A DNA stretch of 64,000 nt, from positions 304,501-368,500 of the forward strand of contig CAJNDS010002306.1 of the NCBI GenBank assembly GCA_905221605.1. Direction: 5' to 3'. Below the pieces are notes generated by a model. It made no database searches. It was given only the letters and a program-made list of their open reading frames with translations, and was not told where the DNA came from. The stretch comes from Symbiodinium natans. Its lineage: Eukaryota > Sar > Dinophyceae > Suessiales > Symbiodiniaceae. This document shows, piece after piece, positions 45,709 through 56,300 of the stretch (position 1 is its first letter; every line of letters starts with the position of its first letter). Both the position numbers and the translations under genes were made by a program.

Positions 45709-45864
45709 CTGGACGCCGGCTGTCGCAACTTGGAGTTTGTCCTGCGGTCTGAGGAACTACATTCCTTGTGGAAGGCGGACGAAACCTGCAGGACCGCGAT
45801 CGGACTGCGATCTGCCTTCTTAAAAATGTTTCGGGCGGATGTAGCGAAGTCTTGCAGGCGAGGG
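45709..45864 (+). CDS. Candidate exon, unknown protein
   Basis: Open + frame with CRNLEFVLRSEELHSLWKAD and AIGLRSAFLKMFRADVAKSC. Follows the previous candidate by 35 nt, too short for an intron, so phase and structure are unclear. Confidence 0.3.
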
Positions 45865-46378
45865 TAGGATGTCTCTCTGTGTCGTGGCATGGATTGCAAC
45901 TTCCACGGCAGTTGCAAGGGATCTTATGGGGATTGAGGTGCCGTCGAAAGGGGTCATGGCGGTCATGGCACATGAAAGTTTGCCTCTTTCTTGCTGCGTT
46001 GCGCGGGCGTGGGCTTGGGTGTTGTCGAAGGTCCAGAGGCATTCGTGCCGCATGACGGTTGACCCCTTTTTCTTTTGTGCCTGGGCGAAGAACCCCCTGA
46101 CAAAGATGTAGACTGTCGCCGTTCGCAGAACTCTTCATGACCCTGACAAAGCAACTGGCATATTCGTCTCTCAGGAGCTTCTCCAGTCCCAAGAATGCCT
46201 CGAAGAGGACGCGCAGCCATGTTTTTGCTATGAAACGTGCTCAACAAGTGCTGAAGACCTGCCGAACAGTGTGGAGTGTGCGGGGAGCTGAACCCCAGAG
46301 AAGGGTCACTTGAAATCAGGGGTTTTGCCTTGCTTCGCCCCGGCCCTGTCATATTCTTCTGGGCCTTTGCTGCTTCCA

Positions 46379-46412
46379 GGGTTTAGGGTATAGGGTTTAG
46401 GGTTTAGTTTTA
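46379..46412 (+). repeat. Short telomere-type array (TTTAGGG strand)
   Basis: Four degenerate units. Confidence 0.85.
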
Positions 46413-46850
46413 GGGGTCTATAAGAACCGAATCTGGGGCTCAGCCAAGTCTCAGAGTATTCCCGGATCGCAGGTTGCATTTTCGTGGATAAGCCCTGAGG
46501 AAATCCATGATGAGCAAGACGCAGCAGTTCCGCAGCGGGGAGGAGGCTAGCAGAGTCAGTCTTCTAAGAGGCGCATGAGGTAAAACATTGATGAGGTGCC
46601 TCTTTGGCCTTCGGAACACGAGTAAGGGAGCTAGATAGTTCCTTCGCTGAAACCCTGATTTTCTGTGATATTCTGCTGGAATCCATTTCTCAAACCTTTT
46701 GATTTGGAAAGCTGTAGGGTTGTCGGGCGTAGACTGTAGGGATGAGGGATTTGGAAATCTATTGTCGCCAAAGCTCTTGGAAACATTGGCGAGAGTTGTT
46801 TACGATTAGCTGGGGGCCCCGGGGGCTTGCCCGAAAACCGGGAAAAACTT

Positions 46851-46942
46851 AGCTTTTTCTAGCTTTTTCTAGTTTTTTCTAGCTTTTTCCAGCTTTTGCT
46901 AGCTTTTGCTAGCCTTGCCTAGCCTTCTCTAGCCTTTCGTAG
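46851..46942 (+). repeat. 10-bp tandem array (AGCTTTTTCT)
   Basis: Nine consecutive 10-bp units, from perfect AGCTTTTTCT to AGCCTTGCCT and AGCCTTTCGT. The drift is graded along the array. Confidence 0.9.
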
Positions 46943-47233
46943 CAGATCGGGGCCCGATTCCAGGAAAGATTTAGCGAGCCGGGGTCTGAAGACAGGAATG
47001 TCGTAGCACCTCGATGGCTAGCAAAAAGAAACCAAAGTCCACTTCTGATTGCCAGAAATCAGTATTGTATGAATGCGTAGATTTTAAGGCCGATACCTAT
47101 AAGTAACACCCAAACCTCAGGCGCTGACAGCTGCAACTTCAGATTAACTTTGATGGAAAAGGCAAGCTGTAGTTTCCTGTTGACATCTTCTGTACAGGCC
47201 CTTCAAAGGCATACTTCACCCCAGGAAATTCGT

Positions 47234-47303
47234 AGCTTATCTTAGCTTAACTTAGCTTCTCCCAGCTTTGCCTAGCTTTCTCAGGTTTCCTTCAGTTTTC
47301 CGT
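47234..47303 (+). repeat. Second 10-bp array of the same family
   Basis: Seven 10-bp units (AGCTTATCTT, AGCTTAACTT, AGCTTCTCCC, AGCTTTGCCT and so on), same orientation, 290 bp after the first. Both arrays may belong to one element of about 450 bp. Confidence 0.85.
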
Positions 47304-48020
47304 GGAACGCTTTGGAATTCTAGATTTTTCCGCTAATCCAAAGACGAGCCTGATCATTGTTTTACTTCATGTGTTCTTATGAAGTCTCACTTAAAGCAGA
47401 TTCTCGGAAGTTCTATTGAATTCCCTGAGAGGTGGTGGACCAAAGCACTTGCCACTGCTGCGTGATGAGGCAGAAAGTTCATGCACTTGCATGGGCTTTT
47501 GGTACCATCGCCCTGATAGGCGGCCCCTTTAAGAAGGCTCCCTTGCATGTTTCTACTGCGCGGTGACATGTTTGGCCAGGCCTGCTGTTGCAGCTGTTGA
47601 AATTCTGAATAGCTGGTCTTGTAGGTGATTGTAGGGATGACACCGTGTCTGTTACGATGCATGGCCTGCATCGGGAAATCAATAGTCAATCATGAAAACG
47701 ATGAGCAGGTTGCCTGGCAAAGAAAGAGCTGCTTTTTTTTAACACAAAACGGGTCAAGGTAGGCCCCTCAACCACGCCAAGACCCATGCTCTTCAACTGC
47801 AATTTGCTCTGGCTCTCTCCCTCCCACGCACGCACTGGAGCCGCCAGAGCTTCAATCTTGCAAGCCAGCTTTTGAATCCAGAGCCTGCTTTTGCAGTCCC
47901 AACAGTCTGCCCTGCCTCATCTGGGATGCCGGGACCTCGGTGTACCGGAGCACTTGATGCAACCTGCCACACGTTGAGAGGACGTGCTTCTGAATTGAAA
48001 GATGTGGCTTCGGAAGCTTA

Positions 48021-48077
48021 ACCCCAAATCCTAAACCCTAAACCCTAAACCCCAAACCCCAAACCCTAAACCCTAGT
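48021..48077 (+). repeat. Telomere-type array (CCCTAAA strand)
   Basis: Eight units including CCCCAAA variants. Confidence 0.95.
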
Positions 48078-48409
48078 CAAAGTGTGCAGCTGGACCTCCC
48101 TTTCGTTTTGACTGAACTGCAGCCCAAGCCTCTACAGTTTCAGGTTTGCTGTACGGCGGCAATCGTCCATGCCCCTCGACCGCAGAAACCTGGGTCCCTA
48201 TACTGTATAGTGACTGACTATAGTGCTACAGGTGCAGGCGTGCTTGTCAAGCAGGCATTCAACTGGCCATGCACAATTTTGCCTCCTAAAGACCAAGCAT
48301 CCAACCAGCATGTCTCGACAGGATGTAGGAAGTAGATGAGATTCTTTAGTGAGCACAACGCAAGGTTTTAGATGTGTACTTGTAGTGTGCTCTCTAAACT
48401 CGCACCTTG

Positions 48410-48910
48410 CAATACTATTATTATTACGATTATTCTCATCATTATCATTATTTATTATTCTTCTTATCATTATGATTGGCGGTTCTTACCTTTGATCCAG
48501 AAAGCAGTTCAGTCTCAAGGTTGACTTCGGGCGGGCTCTAAACGCAACAGGGTTTTATATTAAGTAGCGAGCCAGTTATAAATAAAGGGGCTGGCGTATT
48601 CATTATTTTTCTTTCCCGCGTCATGATGTTTATACTTTTAGTGAGCGCACTTTATGGGTCTTTGTGCGTGCGCTAAAACCCTTGTATAGTATATTAGAAT
48701 TGTCCCGCGAGCTTCTATGATTATTATTAGTTTTTGACATTACGTTTATATTTTGAGTGAGCGCACTTTCTGGGTCTTTGTACGTGCGCTAAAACTCGTA
48801 TAACAGTATATTAAGAATTTGTCCTGTGAGCTTGCCTTATTATTGTTATTATAATTACTACTATTATTATTATTACGGTTACGATTATTATGATCATTAT
48901 CATGAGTAAT
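48410..48910. repeat. ATT/ATC-rich low-complexity stretch with a ~120-bp direct repeat
   Basis: Tracts of TTATTATTAC at 48412-48475 and 48836-48905. Between them a motif GTGAGCGCACTTTATGGGTC (about 48639-48660) recurs as GTGAGCGCACTTTCTGGGTC (about 48757-48778), each followed by GCGTGCGCTAAAAC-like sequence and GTATATTA: a direct duplication of about 118 bp. Confidence 0.7.
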
Positions 48911-48990
48911 TTCTGAGGCACCTTACGATGGCCTCTGTGCACGTCTCGAAATTTGTGCGCTTGACAAGGACATGCTGATGATCCCTCTGA

Positions 48991-49199
48991 CGTCGGCATT
49001 TCCGATTGCGGACACAGGCCAAACACTTGGCTTCAAACGACATCTTTGGGAGCAGCGTAATTTATGGGACACCGCGACATGTCAAGTTTCCGAACGTTCT
49101 CGGGCCGCTGGCCGCTGGCCAACAAACCCACATACCGCTCAAAGACATTCTTTGCTCCATCGAGAGTGGTCGCATGCCGCTGGCTTGCTCGGATGGCAG
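48991..49199 (+). CDS. Candidate exon, unknown protein
   Basis: Open frame ending at GGCAG|GTGTGC. Reads HLASNDIFGSSVIYGTPRHV, KFPNVLGPLAAGQQTHIPL and KDILCSIESGRMPLACSDG. Strongly protein-like, with an adequate donor; acceptor upstream unclear. Could be the N-terminal part of the channel gene downstream or a separate gene; family not recognised. Confidence 0.45.
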
Positions 49200-49575
49200 G
49201 TGTGCTCTTTAGGATGGTGTACTGTTCCACTAAATGACTTCACCTGTCATTGGCGTGCAAGGCTTTTCTGTTCTTGGATCTCGACTTGTCGTGCCCGTTT
49301 CTTTGGTTGCGTTGAAGCTGAGTCTCACACTGTATTTAGTAAGCCTTGGAGCCATCGAGAGTTTCTTCTATCACTAGTTTCAGACAAACAGTGACGTGCA
49401 CGAGGAGAGTGCCATCAGCACATGACAGTTGCGGCTCTTGAGCTTCTGCGTACAGTAGCTTTCCTGGACTCCGTGAAGAGGCGTCACCACTTCCCTCGCA
49501 TTGATGAGCAGCATTGTGTGGTGACTTGGTTGGGAGACTGAAGGCTGTCTGCTAGAATTTGAGGTCGCAGGTGTG

Positions 49576-49671
49576 GGGTTTACGGTATAAGGGGTACCAT
49601 ATTGGGGTCCTTCTGACAAGGGAATCCTACTACTTGGGGCCTATTTTAGGGGCCCCTCATTGTCGTAAGCC
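49576..49671 (-). mobile_element. MITE-like hairpin, family M1, copy 3 (inverted)
   Basis: Reverse complement carries TTACGACAAT...ATACCGTAAACCCC ends and the shared AGTAGTAGGATTCCCTT and AAGGACCCCAATA interior. Orientation opposite to copies 1 and 2. Confidence 0.75.
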
Positions 49672-50317
49672 CCCCCATATTACTTTCCTGCGCATGGGGC
49701 TCGTAGGGTGCAGGGATGTGTAGGGCAGCCAAGTTAGCACCTGCGCCTCTCCCGGGTTGCCGGGTTGTTTGGTCAGGATGGGCGACCTGCTGCTCTCTTT
49801 CCTGCGGGGATACCTGGACATGAGGCAGCTTGGGAGCAGATGACAACGCATTGATATTACATGCCTCCAATTCAGGCTCCATCTCTGATCTTCAGAGTTT
49901 CAGAAGGCTACGCGGCCCGCCCCGGCCGTGTGGAAGCTATGCCTACGCTCTCCTAGCCTACAGAGAGTGGGATGTCGACGCTGTTGAACATTGAAGAACT
50001 TTCTCAAGATGAGCCGTGTGAAAGAGCCCATGGCACTCAAGACCATTTGGTTTCCTACATCCATCGTATCACTGCACATTGAAGCTTGGAAGTAAGTGTC
50101 GCGCATGCGTGCCGGAGGGGGGGAGAGGGCGGGGGTGGAGGGGAGGGTGTTCTTGGAGGAGGGTGCCTGAGACCCTACCAACCGCCTTGCATGACGTATC
50201 TCAGCCACTGCAGATCTTTCAAGCTTCGGGGGCTCAGAGTCCAGGGCACCAGCGGAACACCGCCGTGCACATGCCCCGAAGTCAGCCATCAATCTCGACA
50301 ACACAACATGCTGCCAG

Positions 50318-50388
50318 GAAGGGTTTCGTGGAGATGCGGCTTCCCAACATAGCGGTGCACTACGCGCCTGGCCTCCAATGCTGTGGGG
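50318..50388 (+). CDS. Candidate N-terminal cytosolic exon of the channel
   Basis: Between GCTGCCAG and GTAAGG. Reads KGFVEMRLPNIAVHYAPGL then QCCG. Splice signals are good; assignment to the channel rests only on position, and its end phase does not fit the S1 candidate directly. Confidence 0.4.
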
Positions 50389-53300
50389 GTAAGGAACTGT
50401 CCAACTGGTTTCAGCTAGCCATCATTGCGTTCAATCCCTTTGGCTTTTAATTTCTTCAATTCTGCACCTGGTTTGTATGATTCAGGACTCCAAGCTGGTT
50501 GTGGCAGGACTTAGTGACAGCAAGCATCGACTTGATCGTCCCATGTCATGACCTGCTACAATTCCACCCCGCAACCGTCTCGATGGTAGGAAGTGATATG
50601 TCTCAATCGGCTCATCCCAGCAGAATTTCGTTGTCTTTCGGTGCTCAGTGTTGAGTCGCGCGTTGGATAGGATGCCGTTCTTCTGAGTTGCTATCCAGAT
50701 GTTTTGCAGAATCGGCCGGCATTTGGCTCTGGGGTCTTGAACTTGCAGGTGAAGACGTGGTTTCTACCAGATGCAACTCGGACATACGAACCAGCCAAGA
50801 AAGGAAAAGAGAATGAGAGGCGCACACACACGCACCCATACCCTGGGGCCAGGGCCCAGTATCGTAGCCAGTTGCAGCAACAAGTTCGAACAGGAGCTCT
50901 AAGTAGCAAGGCCACACCATCATCTCCCCCCGGATCTCTGTGGTGGCACAAAGACATAGTCACCAGGAGAGTGGCAGCTGAACTAACCGGGGCAGGACCC
51001 GAAAAGCAACTCAATGACATATGAACCATGCAGGTGCTGGCACGGGGAAGCCAAGATCCACTGATTAGGGTCACTAATCTCACTGATATCCCTTGGCCCG
51101 AAAGAAAGGCTCGCGCCGGCGGCTAGGGGCCCTCTCTAGGCGATTGAGCAAGTTCTGAATTCTGAGCACAGGGGCTTCGGAGAGAGGGAGGGAGAGACGG
51201 GTGTGCGCATTTTGTCGCCACAACCCAAGCGGGTAGGCAAATGAGTCACCGTAGGGTCACCGCAGGGGGAGGGGAGATTTGGAAGGTTGTGTCAGGACAC
51301 ACGGATGCACCCGTTTGTGTTTGATGTTTCGTGCTGGCAGCTGGTTCTAACTCCCTCACCATCCAGGAGTCCTTGCACAAAATCAACCAATTTTACTGGG
51401 AGCGTGGCCCATCTGGTGCTTCTACCCGCTGTTTGATATGTCCTCCTTTTGATAGTCAACGTGGACTAGGTTTTAGATGTGCAAATTCACAAACCCTGAT
51501 ATAAATCAACACAAAGGGCGAGGCCATCCACTGGCCTGCACTCTACTCGTTGCCTCCCTTCGCAGTCATGTGTGCCAGCATGTAGAGCAGTCATCTCACC
51601 ACTTGCGCGCTCCCGTACTTGTGTCCTTCCGAGCACCCTCCGTGGCCATGCTTGCAAGGAAGGAAAGGCAGGAAGGGAGGGAGCGAAAGACAGAGAGAGG
51701 GAGAGTTCATCAAAAAAAGAGCCAGCTCTGCGCGCGGCCGGGGGGGGTTCCCTCGGGAGCCCCTTTTGCCTCACGCCCAGCATAAGAACAAGAAAGAGCG
51801 AGACACCCAGAAACAGGGGCGGGCAACATGCCCGGGGGGATACGCCCCTCGAAAGAAAGAACGACACAGGAAGAATGAAAGACCGAAAAGCGACAGAACG
51901 GACGAGTGAAAGCACGAAATATCGAAAGAGAGCGCAGCGAGAACAGAGCGACAGAGCGCGAGTGCGAGCCCGCCTGACGTGCCCATGCACGAAGCTTGAC
52001 TTCAGGACAGCAGCCAAACCCAATAAAGAGTGACACCACAGCTCCGCAGAGCGCGTCGTCACGCGATGTCGCGCGCAATTGTTCGCTTAGTTCCCCTCAT
52101 CTCTGCATGCCTTCGTATCGCTTTGCGGAAGTAACCGGAAGCTCACTCCAGGTGATCATGGTTACGTTGGACATGCTGTCTTTGTTTCTGATCTCACCAG
52201 ACCTGGAAGTCCTGCCACTCGGCACTGGTGAGGATCGAAGACTCCGTGAGGGTGTTAGTACTACTACCAGCACTATTACAATCTTATTCATACTCTTATG
52301 TTTAGTTTTTTTCGTAGTGTCATGAGAATTATCCTTAAATATTCTTATTAATCTCATTAGTAATATGAGTTAAACAAATACTAGTGATGTTTTTTATATT
52401 ATCATTATTAATGTGAATATGGCAACATGAATATATAGGGTTATTTTGCGTACTCGAATATTTTTAGTGGGTTTATCCATGCTATTATTGTTTTTTAAAC
52501 TTATTATGAATAGAGGTTTGGTGAGGTCATGGCCACCATGAAAGGTGCCAAGATGTCTCTCTCCCTCAAGAACAAAGTCCCCCGAAGCGACCTTTTACAT
52601 TCTTCAGGTTTCAGGGTTTAGGGGACAACGCTTTCTGCTCTACCTTTGCCTCCGGGAGTGGCATATTGGTCTAGATGCAGACCTGCCTCAAGGGTTGGAA
52701 GTTGAACGTTGCGTGCAGGAATGCGAGCCCGAACCTCATTCTTGTTTCCCGAAATCGAAGGGTGCAGTCCTCATCTCAATGCTGAGGACGCTGCTGCGTA
52801 TGATCCGCAACTTGCGAATTCTCAGATTTCTGAAGATGACAAGCAGGCCGCTCTGCCACTTGTTTCGGCTTTTCTCACAGTGCGGCCTCCTTGTCAACGC
52901 GAACCTGGGGAGGGCTACTAGGAGAGCCTCTGTGAGGATTTCCATGTGGTGCGTTTTGAAGGCAAAAGCTCAGGATCAATGCAGGAACTGCTGAATAACC
53001 TAAGAGTGGCACATCAGTGATCTCTGCAGAGCTACCTAGTCTGAGCAATGCCCTTTCCCCTACGAAAGCTGATTCATTGACACCTCAGAAGCCCAGAAAA
53101 CTTTCATTGGCACCGGCGAAGCCCAGAAAGCTTGCTGAGAGAGCCTCGATCTCACTGTCCACGGGAGTGCAAGGCTGGCCGTCCTCAAAGAGACCATATT
53201 GAGTTACGACCCGCGTTTGGAGTCTGGCTCTGTCTACTTGGTGCCTCATCCTGCACTTGGAAGTGGGGCGGGATGATCGGCGTTGGATGCAATGCTTCGT

Positions 53301-56300
53301 GAGACAGGCGTAAACTCGCGTAAATGGAAGGGCTCACAAACCAAAACCCAGCAAAAGAAGCCTGGCAGGAAGCGAAGATGACTGGTGTAGTGGTCGTAAA
53401 TTCGGGTGCGAAGCAGCTGTACATGATTCAAGCGCGTGCTTTCTTCTCTGAGCTGGGGACCTTCCCGACAATCACATGCTCGATTTCTGAGCGCGGCACC
53501 CGCGCTTCAACCGGCCTACACAGCACACTGAACTCCGATCAGCCGGTAAGAGGAAGATCATTTCGGACTACCCTAAACCCTAAACCCTAAACCCTAAACC
53601 CTAAACCCTAAACCCTAACCCCTAAACCCTAAACCCTAAACCCTAAACCCTGAACCCTGAACCCTGAACCCTGAACCCTGAACCCTGAACCCTAAACCCT
53701 ATCTATGATGACTGGCATCCAAGGAGACGGCTGCGCTCCTGGGCAGCTTATTGCACATGCAGTACGGGATGCGAGAGAGGTGCGTTTGCAATATGCCCTC
53801 ATCACAGCCACCATACGGCGATCCCATGACCACTGAACTTCTGCAACCCGAAACCCTGAACGCCCAAACGCAAAATGTCCATCATGACTATCAGTGCTTC
53901 GACTCATGCTGGAGCTATGTTGGCCCTAAGGTACGAACTCGCAAAGCATGAGTTCTCAAAAATTCCATACGGTGTTACAGATGCCTTCAAGAACAATCCT
54001 AAACCCACTCATGGCTTTGAGTTTGAGATTGGTGGAGCCGAGGACGGTGCTGAAGCAGCTTGCCGGGAACCCAGCTTCATCGGGAGAGCGGAGCCGCAAG
54101 AAAATGCCCCCTCTTCCAACCCCCCTGCCCTCAGTAGCCACGTGGCCCTCTGCACGCTGTCATCTTCTCAGTGAACCCTATCATGATCCTAACCTAGGTC
54201 TCTCGAGATTTGCCGGCCCACGTGGCCCTTGCACGACAACATGGTTTAATGAAGATTCAATGGCAACATGACAGGGTTCCGATGCAAGAAAACGCCCTGA
54301 GCCCTGAACCCTTCTTTAAGGCCATCATCGCGCTGCTTTGCCACTTCGTGGGCTGCACATGGTATGCGATCGGACCTTTGAAGGGATGAGAGTGGGGTCA
54401 CCAGAAGGGCAGTAGGCCTTATGGCGTCTTACCATGCAGTGGCAGCAAAGACCCTGCGGCCAGAGTGGTCTAGCCGTAGATATGTCGACAGCACCGGTAA
54501 GAAATCCCCAGTTTTTGCACAGGCATCCGCCCACTTGGGCATCCGTTTAGGGGCCCAACCGTGTGCGCAGGCTTGCCGCATCCCAGTGGCCCACGCTTTG
54601 GCCCTGATGATCTTTGTGGCAACATTCTCAATGCTGTGGGCACCTGCAGTAAACCGTCACGCGACCTAGTGTGTTGACTTGATCCTTCCCCGGTCTCTCT
54701 GATCACGTGCATTGAGAACCAAATTGAGCTCCAAGAGCTTGCGTGTAGGGCGAGAGGCTTGCAGACACATCCTTTGCGCAGGATCGGTGACATCTCTGGG
54801 TAACACGTGGGCATCCAGCCTGAATTGGCAGGAGTGCTAAGGGTTTGTCTTTGTGGTCTGGGGTATGGTTCGGGGTTTAGAATGATTAGTGTTACCGGGG
54901 CATCAGATCTTGGCCACAAGAGGTCGTTGAAGGCGCCGATTGCGAATCTTACAGAGTCTGAGCGATATGGTGGGGCTGCTACACATGCGTATACATATAT
55001 GGATGGTTATATATATATATATATACATACTGTTTTTAAATTTTGAATATTTGTTTTTGTATTTGTCTATGTATTTACATATTGATTTATATTTAGATAG
55101 ATAAGGTTATATATCACGCGGAGGCAGAAGGTTTGAGAGAAGAATCCGAGAGTGAAGATGCCGGAACGCAGGCAAAGCCTTCACGGGTGCAGTCCTCCGT
55201 GGGCTCAGCGGATGGATGTACGTACGTCTTGAACATGCACACGTGCATCTGTGAAAACGGATACTGGAAATTTAACTCCTGATTAGCTACACTGCAGCTA
55301 CACCTCGGAAACAGACCATACTACCTCCTTAATGTCATGCCCTCTTTGTTCGAGTTGTTTATACAAACCCAAAGCCTTTCCTCCTCGCAAAGACGTGAAC
55401 CTTGCCCCACGTCTTAGGTTCAAGAGCACCTTGTCTGGCACGATGCCATCGCAGAAGATGCTGACTGGTGGTGGCTTGGCTTGAGCGGCTCATAGCTGTT
55501 GTCGTTGCGGCAACTCGACTCTCTTGTTCTGGACGAAAGCATGATGCCCACATGCCTGCCTTCCATTACAGCATCTTACTTCTCTAACAGCTTCTTACAT
55601 GGTGGACTGGCCAGCGGCCAGTTTACGGCCAGCAGCTAGTCAGCAAGAGCTAGAGGCGCGGTGGTCAAAGAAGGCTTCTCACATCGTATGCTTTGCGGCG
55701 AGTGAGCAGCTGGAAAAACCATGTGAACCCACGAGGTATCTGTACGTCACCTCGATGCACTGGGTTTGGGCCTCAGAGTCTGCTGCCTCCTCTGCTTCTA
55801 GAGCTTGAGAAGGAGGCTTCCTCGGTGTCCGAAGATCGTGCTTAAACCGTTGGGGCACAAGTCACGCAGCTGAATCTCACTGTCAGGCTTTGACGCAGTT
55901 CACCCCTGCTGCTATGGATGTTGTTGCTTGGTCGGATTTCTGTCCTTCCTCAGCTTGTGTGACGAAGGGATTTGTTGCTTTGTTTATACTGAATCAAAGT
56001 TGTGGAGAGCCCGCCCATTCGGAGTGTATATGAGTTTGTAGGAGCTTCGCACAGCCCACCTTGCTTGAGTGAGTTCTGGGCTGTTCATAGTCTGTACGAC
56101 TATAAGTAAGACTGGTGGCGTCCACGGAGTCTACCACTACCATGCGCAAGCCACCATAGGTAGTACTGCGGGAAAAGCCTTTCACAGACAGCTGTGATTG
56201 AACTTGTCCGCAAGGTGGCCATCAACACCGTTGAGCGGGCCTTCTCCTTGGTGGTAACTCTCTTCGGCGGCTTAGCGTGATAGAGGAACTGCCATCGAAC

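Noticed and set aside
45473-46192. 239-codon minus-strand frame
   Set aside because: Cys/His/Arg/Pro-rich without family features; the + strand holds better exon-like frames with a good acceptor.
51367-51449. Microbial rhodopsin helix suggested by W-x-x-Y-P
   Set aside because: Single short motif; no retinal-binding Lys helix follows, and channel context (S2) explains the segment better.
52719-52921. Acidic frame with NAEDAAAYDPQ overlapping S4
   Set aside because: Protein-like, but the overlapping S4 frame fits the ordered channel exons; both cannot be the main product.
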